Of a DNA stretch of 64,000 nt, positions 46,426-56,857 are shown one piece after another. The DNA comes from Cloeon dipterum (taxonomy: Eukaryota > Arthropoda > Insecta > Ephemeroptera > Baetidae), in contig NC_088786.1 in NCBI RefSeq assembly GCF_949628265.1, forward strand, positions 39,639,681 to 39,703,680, written 5' to 3'. The notes below the pieces were generated by a model. That model was not told the DNA's origin. It saw nothing but the letters and a program-made list of their open reading frames with translations, and searched no databases. A program made the translations under genes and the position numbers. Position 1 is the stretch's first letter. Each line of letters begins with the position of its first letter.

Positions 46426-46576
46426 TGATTCGTTCCTATTAAACTGTGTATGACATATAATATTGAATTAGTTAAAATTGGTTTTCCCTTTATCCTGAGA
46501 TGTGTACAGATTTTTATATTCCTTTGAGATCAATTCGACCCTTTGCTTGTTCAATTCGATATAATTACGCATAAAA

Positions 46577-47053
46577 TCACCAGAGTATTTCATCATCCAA
46601 ATCTAAAACATACAAAAAACGCCGCGTTGAAATATCATCACACAAATTCAGGATATTTTGCAAACAAACCTGGAATCTTTTGCGCTCATCGAGTTCCAGG
46701 ATGACATCTGCGAGAAGAGCAATGACAATCTCGATATTGTCATAATCTATTCCAGAATACGAACTAATGAAGCATGTATTCCATAGATTTTTGAGGATTC
46801 TCAAAACCAAGCCATAGTAGTTCACGGAGAGGACTCCTTCATAGAGCTCGTGATCAAGGATGACGATCTTAGCCAATAACAGAGCTGCAGCGGCTAGCAG
46901 TGATGGACGCACACCAAACAACCTGTCGTCGCTCATCAGGCTCAACTCAAGCAGGTACTTGGCGGTCATGTAATCAATGACAAGAGCCTCGGCAACAGTT
47001 ACAAAGAGCCAAAGGTACTCAAACGAAATCGGCTGTCCAATCCTACAGCCAGC
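46577..47053 (-). pseudogene. Cyclin fragment (second cyclin fold)
   Basis: An open frame on the minus strand reads GCRIGQPISFEYL then MTAKYLLELSLMSDDRLFG, RPSLLAAAALLLAKI and, further on, a helical C-terminal tail. This matches the start and body of the C-terminal cyclin domain of A/B-type cyclins (the FLRR.., AKYLLELSL and PS.IAAAAL motifs). The N-terminal cyclin box with its CDK-binding helix is not found in the ~1.5 kb upstream, and no good acceptor is seen. It is best read as a captured gene piece whose frame is still open; a real gene with distant exons cannot be excluded. Confidence 0.65.
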
Positions 47054-48388
47054 CTTTAAGAGCAGTAAAATAAAACACGTCCTTTCCCAGTGGTGTCATG
47101 CGACTAACTATAACTATATTGTCAATGTTGCCAACTTACAGTCATACAATTATTTAGTAATCAGGCTTGCCAAGTACCTTACAATTTTTTTGGGAAAAAT
47201 CAATATAATAGGATAATTTATTCAAGAATTATCTCTGGTTTTTTTTTTCATTTTAATAATTCAAATGATTTCCAGAGGCAAACTCGGACTCGGACTCTCT
47301 CTTGTGTCTATCAGAGACTGCGTATAATACAAAGAAACTTTTATTTTATTTTCAAGGACAGATTCATTATGGTTACCATGTGCGAAAATTTCAAATTTAT
47401 CTGATAATTAAAAACGTACGTAAAATGATAATTGAGCGAAGTCAAGTTGCGCGCCAACAGGAAGCGGCAGCGTGCCACGCCCCCCTCTGTTGGCCAGCAG
47501 CGCTGGGTGCTGACCAATCAGATTGTTTTTGCCTATTTCCTCCGAACTTTACAGTGCTAGACCACTGATTTGGAATCTTCTCATCGAGATCTATTGGACA
47601 GCCAGAGACTTTTTTGGGGGGAAATGCGGAATTTCAGTAAAAATCGGGATTGCAAGATAACGTTGAGAATTCTCCATTGATCTATCTCTATATATTTTCT
47701 CCAATAATACGTTTTTATATGTGGAATTTAAACTATGTATTTGTTACGATTTTACAAGCAATAATATTTTAGTTTTTAAACGAAAGTCTTTGTTGCGTCT
47801 ATTGTTAAAAGTTCAAATAAGCTACTTTGTTTATAAAATTTAGTTTATTATTTTAACGTAAAAATAAAATGGCCAAAAAATATTTTGAAATCCAAATTTT
47901 CATCACAATTCGGCGCAAATTTTTTGGTTTAGTTTTCAGTGTTAATTTTATTTTAAATCTAATTTTTACAAACAAACATCTGATTTACACTGCTCTCGTG
48001 GATCATATTATTTAAAATTAAATGCAATTATTTCGGTTTATTAGTAAAAAGTCTTAAATAAGAAAAGCTTTTAAAAAACCGCGTAGCATGATGAAAATGA
48101 ACAAATAAATCGGCATAATTTTCTAGAATCTTCAAAACGCTTCTCAAAATTAAAATTGGATTTTTTCAAATATTTAATTTAATAAAATAAATGTCTAATA
48201 TATTTCATAAAATTACACAGTTCTTTCACAGATAGGTGGCTATATCAACAAATCCCATAAATTAATTCAATTCTTTCATGATTTTGTGCATCTTTACGAT
48301 CGTTGCGAAATGAGGAAAAATAATTCCAAAATTTACTCTATAGGGAGAGAAATTTTTGATTAACAAGAATTTTAGCTCATATTCTCTT

Positions 48389-48390
<2 letters not shown>
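47054..48390. other. AT-rich intergenic sequence
   Basis: No gene. 47520-47600 contains an inverted relative of the inner part of the 25784-26207 element (TTTACAGTGCTAGACC ... GAGATCTATTGGACAG). Confidence 0.4.

Positions 48391-48446
<56 letters not shown>
48391..48446. repeat. (TA)n microsatellite
   Basis: About 28 TA units. The corresponding site in the right copy was the target of the palindromic element. Confidence 0.95.
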
Positions 48447-48452
<6 letters not shown>

Positions 48453-48591
48453 CATTGATTTGAATATATTTTTAGATTCCAAAGAGTTAAATTTCAGAAG
48501 AATTTTTTACACTAAACAAAACAAAATATACTGAAGTTTTTTTCAATTTAACACGCTTCAATTTTTTAGAATAACGCTTTTTTCGTTTTAT

Positions 48592-50320
48592 TTATTGATT
48601 AATGTGCATCCTGACAAAATGGTGATAAAAACCTTTCCTTTTCCTAAACATTTTCGGGCACTTGTCACAATAGAAAAAATTACCCTGCGGACAGACATGC
48701 TTTTCAAGAAGTCCTGAGCACTTGAATTTGCACTTGCAGTGGCGGCAAGTCTTGATGGACCGATGTTCATACATGGCTCGACGGCTCATCTCGTTATCAC
48801 ATTCTGCGCAACGAACGTATTTGTGCGATCTGTACTTGTGAATCTTGAGAATGGATTCTGAGCCAAACAATTTGTTGCAATCCGCACACTTAATCGCCTT
48901 TGGGAGATGCATGTATTGCATGTGCCGCAGCATGTATCTCTTTTCAAAAGTAGAAAAGTCGCAATGGTCGCAGCGGAAATTAGGGGTTTTGCTGTGAAAT
49001 TTTCTCACGTGGTGATTCAACTTCAAACCCATGTTGAACGATTCTCCACACTCTTTGCAAATATAGGGGTTTTGTTTGCAGCTCTTCCGATGCAGTTGAT
49101 ACAAACCAGAGCACTCGAATTTGATTTTGCATTTGGAGCAAACAGATGGCTTTCTGTGCTGTTTCTTGAGTCCGAGAGCCACGTCCAGGCCACAAGATTT
49201 GCACTTGTTGAACGTATGATATTGTTTGTTGTGAATAGTAACCAGGAATTTTGAGCCGAATTTGGAGTCGCAACTGTCGCATTTGAACATCTTTGGGAAG
49301 TGCTTCGCCTGTTGGTGTTTACTCAAAATGAGCTTCTCAGTGGTAAAATACTCGCAATGCTCGCACTGCAAAAGATTTCGTTTTATGCCTTTTTTGTGCA
49401 ACGAGTTGACATGGAGAATCATTTCAGACTTGGATTTGAAATACTCTTTGCAGCCGTAATGCGCGCACGCCACCAGTTCTGGATGAATGCGTCTCATGTG
49501 CTGCTTCCACAATGTTCTTGAGGAATATAATTTTCCATTTTCACAAAAATTGCAACGAAAATTCTTGCTTTCGTATGGTTTTTCACGTTTGTCGTGTAAA
49601 TCTTGCTGCATGTGCAGCTCTTTTTCCTCCACGGTGTGAAAGTAAGTCATGCAGCCCCGAATTCCGCATTTGATGGCTTCTTTGTGCATTCGTTTGACGT
49701 GTTGTGTCAGCTGGTCGTATCTCTTTCCACAGTAAAGACACACTTTACTGCCACATTTCCTCTTTTTAGGGATTTCCTTTTCGTATTTGGCCAGATCAAT
49801 CTCCTCCAACTGCACCCAGCACTGTTCTACTTCTCCAACTGTAAAATGTGGAGAATAAATATGACACCGTTGATTATTTTAATAAAAATTCCCTACCTGA
49901 ATAATTCTCGCGAAGCACCTTTGCGTTTTCTTCTAAATCAAGGTTTTTCGGCCACCAAGCCACAGCCTCGTCTCCAGACTCATCCCCAAACCTACAAAAA
50001 CACGCGTCAAAATCAAAATAAATTGTATAGATAGTGAAATAAACATACTCTGCCTGCCAGATGCAAAAATAGCAGATCAAAGCGTCTTCTTCGACCACGT
50101 CCGGCAGGTTTTCGTCTTCTTCCGTCAGGTTCATGACCTGCATGGCCCATTTCCTCAGCTTGAACCTGTCCACCTGCGACGCGAGGACGTGGCCGTCCGA
50201 CGTCGGACACTCGCACAGTCTGCACAGTGGCTTTTGAATGGCAGGTTTTGCTTCTCCGACTCTTGGCAGCTGCGGAGGCTGCATCTCTCGTATCCTTCTG
50301 GTTCTGCAATGTCTCTCCAT
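48592..50320 (-). CDS. ZNF-14: ZAD-like/C2H2 zinc-finger protein
   Basis: Exons 50320-50049, 49991-49897 and 49838-48592 give 537 residues. All ligands are present, so it shows the module repeat best: first cysteines of F5-F9 at about residues 281, 309, 335, 356 and 383, and of F10-F14 at 412, 440, 466, 487 and 513, a shift of 130-131 each. Finger exon differs from ZNF-15 by one residue (CEYF here, CKYF there). The ZAD exon is peculiar (RTRRIREMQPPQLPRVGE) and unlike ZNF-15. F9 NMGLKLNHH, F10 EKRYMLRH. Ends HINQ with AATAAA overlapping the stop. Confidence 0.9.
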
Positions 50321-50476
50321 GTCTCTACCGAAAAAGATTTTTAGCGTTATTTTTCATTGCCCAGTTAGTTCCTGATTGGGTCGGCAATTATTAACAAGCA
50401 AATGATTTCAGGCGGAACGCGGAATTCTTGCTGCATGTGCATGCACTGTGAAGTCATGTGTTTACTGTTTACAAAC

Positions 50477-50742
50477 GACACCGCTCCCGATTGCAGAGGT
50501 GTGTGCGACAAGGAGAAGAACATTTGAAACTGGTATTTTTTTTCGGTATTTTTCTCTTTGCCATTTATATTAAATAAGTCATTTAGACAATATTTTCAAA
50601 AATAGATTCAGATTTCTACTTTAAAACTTTAAAACTTAAAAATTCAAGTTCAATATCAACTCCTTTTCTTAATTATCTCATGTTTGTAGAGGCAACCAAT
50701 CAGCGTCCAGCGCTCTTTGATTGCTGCAATCTAATTGGCGTA
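50477..50742 (-). promoter_or_regulatory. ZNF-14 promoter
   Basis: Divergent GC-box motif (ACACCGCTCCCGATTGCAGAGG, 50478-50499) and an expanded CCAAT module at 50693-50738 with CTAATTGGCG as the second box. Confidence 0.52.
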
Positions 50743-51093
50743 CTCCTGATATTTTACGATGCTTCTGAGGCGATTCCTTTCTTATTGTCAGCTTTAATAA
50801 TCCCATAAATTTAGTTTTAGCTTTATTTTGCTAGTCATGTTCAACATTTCTTGCCCGCGGCGCTGGCCCTCTTTTCTTTGCAGGGCGCGCCATCAAATTT
50901 AAGAAAAGAGCTTTTGGGCTCTGAAAAGAACAAAAATCAAACTATAGTTTGGGCCCGAGATTGGCTCCCAAAGGTCAAAACATGCGCTCTGAATAATGTA
51001 CAAAAATGCGTTAGCTTATTAAGCAGCAGAGGCAACAGAAGCGTGAGTTCCACGCCCCCTATGATCGATGAGACTGCCGTATTTAGTGAAGAT
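50743..51093. other. Unassigned spacer left of the foldback
   Basis: No recognised gene; an open frame at 50851-51096 has no domain. Ends in the GTGAAGAT target duplication of the next element. Confidence 0.35.
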
Positions 51094-51660
51094 TAAGGAT
51101 AGTAGAGACTAGGAGGCGACATTCGGTATCAGAGCTGATACCCTACTATATGCACGCCAGCTTTATTTGCACGGTGTTAGTATGTTGCTAAGCAACGCGA
51201 CACGCGACTGATTCCTAGTAAACAATCAGTCTAACAATGGGTCGCAATCTCGAAAATAGCAGGAAAGCCCCAAAATCTCGCGTTCGGGACGGATACAGAC
51301 CTTCGGACAGTCGGATGGATCGCCAATAACAGCAAAAGTCTTCAGGTTAGTCTGTTTGTGTTTGCACACCTGGTGCACACTAGACGAGAAGCTTGTTTAG
51401 CTCACTTACTATTATGACTCGCGGCTGACACTTTTGCTGTTATTGGCGATCCATCCGACTGTCCGACTGTCCCGAACGCGAGATTTTGGGGCTTTCCTGC
51501 TATTTTCGAGATTGCGACCCATTGTTAGACTGATTGTTTACTAGGAATCAGTCGCGTTGCTTAGCAACATACTAACACCGTGCAAATAAAGCTGGCGTGC
51601 ATATAGTGGGGTATCAGCTCTGATACCGAATGTCGCCTCCTATAGTCTCTACTCTCCTTA
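51094..51660. mobile_element. 567-bp foldback MITE with 8-bp target duplication (hAT-like)
   Basis: Arms 51094-51339 and 51429-51660 are near-perfect reverse complements around an 89-bp loop. Termini TAAGGATAGTAGAGACT and the complement of AGTCTCTACTCTCCTTA are flanked by a direct GTGAAGAT repeat (51086-51093 and 51661-51668). Eight-base duplications are typical of hAT (and P) transposons. No transposase is encoded. Confidence 0.87.
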
Positions 51661-51668
51661 GTGAAGAT

Positions 51669-53172
51669 GAATGATTGATGATTTTAAATCCGATCAATTC
51701 ACTCTCCAAATAAAAAACCTAATTTTTGGACTGTTATTTAGTGGGGAATAAAAGAGCAGGTGTGCTCTGTCGCTTATTCCATTTTAAATCCGGTCAATTC
51801 ATTCTCTAAATAAAACCTTCATTTTTGTACTCTAATTATAAGTAAGGATATACGCTTTCCCGTCTCTGCTTTTCTCTGAAAAGCTGGCTAGTTCATGCCG
51901 ACCATGTCCTCTAGCCAATTTTCAAATCGGCCGAAGCGAGGCTTGCTATTAGTACTTAAAAAAATCGCCTCATATTATTTCACAGGTATGAAATATATTT
52001 TATGAATATTTACTCATGAAATTCCAGTTCTGTTTCTTACCTGTTGGTACTTGTTCAGAGGGGGAGAGATCACAGCAGACGCGTAGAGAGCGAGTGAGGG
52101 TGGAAACACGACTGACAATGAGTTGCTGCTTTTGCATTTACATGAGAATTAAGGGGCGTCTTTTCAGTGCCTAGAGCGTTGACCCTGAATCATCCCCCTT
52201 TTTCGCTGCGACGCTCTCCCAATTTACCACCCACGCTCTTATTCTTCTGAATTCCTGCCTATTTTCGTGATCTGACAATGCGTTCTTTTTGCTCGTCCGC
52301 ATTTTACTCTCCAACAAAGCGTGGATAAATGTTTCTCGAATATTCTCTCGTTATGCTTGCATGGTTTTTGCTTCACGCATTTTCTTTCCCTTTAGTTCCC
52401 GTCTTCATAATAAAAACGATTTTTACATTAAATAATAACAATGAAAAATAAAACAGTCTAAATTGGCTACAATCGTCTAAAAACGACTAATTTGGCTCTT
52501 AGAATAAACAGTCTAAATATGGTCGACTATTTTGGCCAAAAAAATTGTCTAAAATTCACAGCTCCGGATGATCAGATTAGGGTGTCATCACAGTTGAAAG
52601 AAATAGAGAACTTGATTAAAATATGAAAAGCAAGGAAAGAATTAAAAAATTTATGTTTTATGAATCCTAAAAACCAGGGCCGAACGGAGTTTTACTTCGC
52701 GCGCCCGAAAAAACAAGTTCGCGAGCGCCACCTCGTGGCGCTGAGCGAAAGCTGTTAAGGACCCTTTAGTGCCTATCCTTTAGTTAGGCGAGGTATAGGT
52801 TTGAGTCCACCGATTGGCTTCTGGGCAGAAACATCGACGTAATTGGCCAAGGAGACTGGGATGATCGACTTTGCATCCGTCGACAAGCATTTTTACAGCC
52901 ATTCAGCCGTGGATAAGGCCGAAACTAAGCGTAAACGTGAAAAGAGGCGTGTGCATCAGTGAGCCTGCAGATGTTTGTTTACATCGTTTATACGCCCCGA
53001 TTTCGGCTCGGCAAGGCCGTTAACGAGTCGATTTCGGCGCCGAAAACGTCGGCAATTAAGTGCCGACGTTTTACCGACAGGGTACGGCGTTTGGTGTCGG
53101 CGTTATCTCCTGCAAGTCCGTGGTAAATATGGTGGATATGAAGTTGTAAACCTTATTTGTGCACTCTCATTG
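51669..53172. other. Unassigned region
   Basis: No gene recognised. Contains a ~60-bp direct repeat (TTTTAAATCCG.TCAATTCA.TCTC, at about 51682 and 51782). It also has short perfect hairpins at 52726-52742 (GCGCCAC/GTGGCGC) and 53041-53070 (AAAACGTCGGC/GCCGACGTTTT). Confidence 0.4.
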
Positions 53173-53290
53173 TTAGCCAATAACAGAGCTGCAGCGGCTA
53201 GCAGTGATGGACGCACCCAAACAACCTGTCGTCGCTCATCAGGCTCAACTCAAGCAGGTACTTGGCGGTCATATATGTAATCAATGACAA
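53173..53290 (-). pseudogene. Truncated cyclin fragment, copy 2
   Basis: Right-hand copy of the cyclin piece, starting at the duplication edge, so the C-terminal half is absent. A 2-bp loss (GACGCACCCAAAC against GACGCACACCAAAC) also breaks the frame. Confidence 0.7.
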
Positions 53291-54700
53291 GAGCCTCGGC
53301 AACAGTTACAAAGAGCCAAAGGTACTCAAACGAAATCGGCTGTCCAATCCTACAGCCAGCCTTTAAGAGCAGTGAAATAAAACACGTCCTTTCCCAGTGG
53401 TGTCATGCGATTAAGTATATTGTCAATGTTGCCAACTTACAGTCATACAATTATTTAGTAATCAGGCTTGCCAAGTACCTTACAATTTTTTTGGGAAAAA
53501 TCAATATAATAAGATAATTTATTCAAGAATTATCTCTGGTTTTTTTTTCATTTTAATAATTTAAATGATTTCCAGAGGCAAACTCGGACTCGGACTCTCT
53601 CTTGTGTCTATCAGAGACTGCGTATAATACAAAGAAACTTTTATTTTATTTTCAAGGACAGATTCATTATGGTTACCATGTGCGAAAATTTCCAAAATTT
53701 CAAATTTATCTGATAATTAAAAACGTACGTAAAATGATAATTGAGCGAAGTCAAGTTGCGCGCCAACAGGAAGCGGCAGCGTGCCACGCCCCCCTCTGTT
53801 GGCCAGCAGCGCTGGGTGCTGACCAATCAGATTGTTTTTGCCAATTTTCTCCGAAATTTACAGTGCTAGACCACTGATTTGGAATCTTCTCATCCAGATC
53901 TATCGGACAGCCAGACTTTTTTTGGGGGAAATGTGGAATTTCAGTAAAAATCGCGATTGCAAGATAACGTTGAGAATTCTCCATTTATCTATCTCTATAT
54001 TTTCTCCAATAATACGTTTTTATATGTGGAATTTAAACTATGTATTTGTTACGATTTTACAAGCAATAATATTTTAGTTTTTAAACGAAAGTCTTTTTGT
54101 TGCGTCTATTGTTAAAAGTTCAAATAAGCTACTTTGTTTATAAAATTTAGTTTATTATTTTAACGTAAAAATAAAATGGCCAAAAAATATTTTGAAATCC
54201 AAATTTTCATCACAATTCGGCGCAAATTTTTTGGTTTAGTTTTCAGTGTTAATTTTATTTTAAATCTAATTTTTACAAACAAACATCTGATTTACACTGC
54301 TCTCGTGGATCATATTATTTAAAATTAAATGCAATTATTTCGGTTTATTAGTAAAGTCTTAAATAAGAAAAGCTTTTAAAAAACCGCGTAGCATGATGAA
54401 AATGAACAAATAAATCGGCATAATTTTCTAGAATCTTCAAAACGCTTCTCAAAATTAAAATTGGATTTTTTCAAATATTTAATTTAATAAAATAAATGTC
54501 TAATATATTTCATAAAATTACACAGTTCTTTCACAGATAGGTGGCTATATCAACAAATCCCATAAATTAATTCAATTCTTTCATGATTTTGTGCATCTTT
54601 ACGATCGTTGCGAAATGAGGAAAAATAATTCCAAAATTTACTCTATAGGGAGAGAAATTTTTGATTAACAAGAATTTTAGCTCATATTCTCTTAAAATAT

Positions 54701-56639
54701 ATGGAAGGATCCATATTAAGTGAACCCCTGTTTGGCAAGTGGTCTTCAGATCTTGATGAAATTCGGTGGAGATGATGCCCTAGGGAACCTAAGTTAAACC
54801 ATAAAATATTAGGTCAAAATTCCAAAAATTGTTCATTTTACAGGGGTTCAAAATTTGAGATTTTTGAAAAAGGTGATGTTTTCGGCGATTTGTAACTTGG
54901 ACTCTGTTTATAGTAAACACAAAAATTAGGTATCCAAAATATTTTACGTTTGATGCCAAACAACTTTCCCACGATGACCAACTTCGTAGGTCAAAGGTCA
55001 AGGTCACTAAATTGGGGTCAAACTTTTCAAAAAAATCCCACATACCCAAGTACATAAAATTTGGGAAATTCAAAATAGCCAAAATGTGCCTCATATCCAT
55101 GGTAACAACATATAAAAAATTGGCGATACGTTTTTTTTTTCGTTTTCGAGATATTTTGAATTGAGTGTTTAAAATCGATGTTTTCCGAGTCTTCTGATCA
55201 TCAATAAAAACACGTTTTCCGCTTAATCTCAGCTTCTATGGGTCCGATTTACAAAAACCGCACACCGTTTGATACGTAATGACCTCCCCTAGGTAATGCA
55301 AGTGATCATAAGGGTGCCCACCCCCTTCAAACCCTTAACCACCCCCTGGAAATCCGAAAAATTAATTTTTTCATATTTTTAACCTCTATCTCGACAAATT
55401 AAGCGTGACACCAATCAAGTATGTCGCAAAATAGTTACAATAATAAATATTATTATTTTCTTTGTAGAGGAAACCTTAAAAAAAATAAAATTGCTAATAT
55501 GAAGATATTAAAAAAATTATTTAGGTTTATTTTAAAATAGCGTTATATTTGGTTTTAGTTTATTTAAAATAACTTGATTAATCTTTATTTATTAATATTT
55601 TAAAAATAAATTAATAAATGCAACCAATTCAAATATCTGAAATTGCACACAATATGCACCAAATTATGATGGTTCTACATATTGTATTGGTTGCATTTAT
55701 TTATAATAATAAAAGAACAGTGTGAAATGTTAAATTTATTTTTAAAATATTAATAAATAAAGATTAATCAAGTTATTTTAAATAAACTAAAACCAAATAT
55801 AATGCTATTTTAAAATAAACCTAAATAATTTTTTTAATATCTTCATATTAGCAACTTTATTTTTTTTGAGGTTTCCTCTACAAAGAAAATAATAATATTT
55901 ATTATTGTAACTATTTTGCGACATACTTGATTGGTGTCACGCTTAATTTGTCGAGATAGAGGTTAAAAATATGAAAAAATTAATTTTTCGGATTTCCAGG
56001 GGGTGGTTAAGGGTTTGAAGGGGGTGGGCACCCTTATGATCACTTGCATTACCTAGGGGAGGTCATTACGTATCAAACGGTGTGCGGTTTTTGTAAATCG
56101 GACCCATAGAAGCTGAGATTAAGCGGAAAACGTGTTTTTATTGATGATCAGAAGACTCGGAAAACATCGATTTTAAACACTCAATTCAAAATATCTCGAA
56201 AACGAAAAAAAAACGTATCGCCAATTTTTTATATGTTGTTACCATGGATATGAGGCACATTTTGGCTATTTTGAATTTCCCAAATTTTATGTACTTGGGT
56301 ATGTGGGATTTTTTTGAAAAGTTTGACCCCAATTTAGTGACCTTGACCTTTGACCTACGAAGTTGGTCATCGTGGGAAAGTTGTTTGGCATCAAACGTAA
56401 AATATTTTGGATACCTAATTTTTGTGTTTACTATAAACAGAGTCCAAGTTACAAATCGCCGAAAACATCACCTTTTTCAAAAATCTCAAATTTTGAACCC
56501 CTGTAAAATGAACAATTTTTGGAATTTTGACCTAATATTTTATGGTTTAACTTAGGTTCCCTAGGGCATCATCTCCACCGAATTTCATCAAGATCTGAAG
56601 ACCACTTGCCAAACAGGGGTTCACTTAATATGGATCCTT

Positions 56640-56643
<4 letters not shown>
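54701..56643. mobile_element. 1.94-kb near-perfect palindromic element
   Basis: Left arm 54701-55628 and right arm 55686-56643 are reverse complements with few differences (a ~28-bp insertion in the right arm near the centre) around a 57-bp spacer. It starts ATGGAAGGATCCATATTAAG and ends with the complement. It lies in a TA run that is uninterrupted at the paralogous site (48391-48446), so insertion into TA, as for Tc1/mariner-type elements, is likely. The family was not recognised; identical 103-codon ORFs in the two arms merely mirror each other. Confidence 0.85.

Positions 56644-56711
<68 letters not shown>
56642..56711. repeat. (TA)n microsatellite
   Basis: About 35 TA units, the right remnant of the run split by the palindromic element. 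Confidence 0.95.
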
Positions 56712-56718
<7 letters not shown>

Positions 56719-56857
56719 CATTGATTTGAATATATTTTTAGATTCCAAAGAGTTAAATTTCAGAAGAATTTTTTACACTAAACAAAACAAAATATACTGA
56801 AGTTTTTTTCAATTTAACACGCTTCAATTTTTTAGAATAACGCTTTTTTCGTTTTAT

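Larger units (their letters stand above)
46869..49905. repeat. Segmental duplication, left copy
   Basis: Near-identical to 53173-58171 once the element at 54701-56643 is removed. It starts at TTAGCCAATAACAGAGCTGC in the cyclin fragment, spans the intergenic region and the whole ZNF-14 finger exon, and ends within exon 2 of ZNF-14, where the copies diverge. Confidence 0.92.

Noticed and set aside
54789-56555. Identical 103-codon ORFs on opposite strands
   Set aside because: They are mirror images within the palindrome arms, with no domain, and not two genes.
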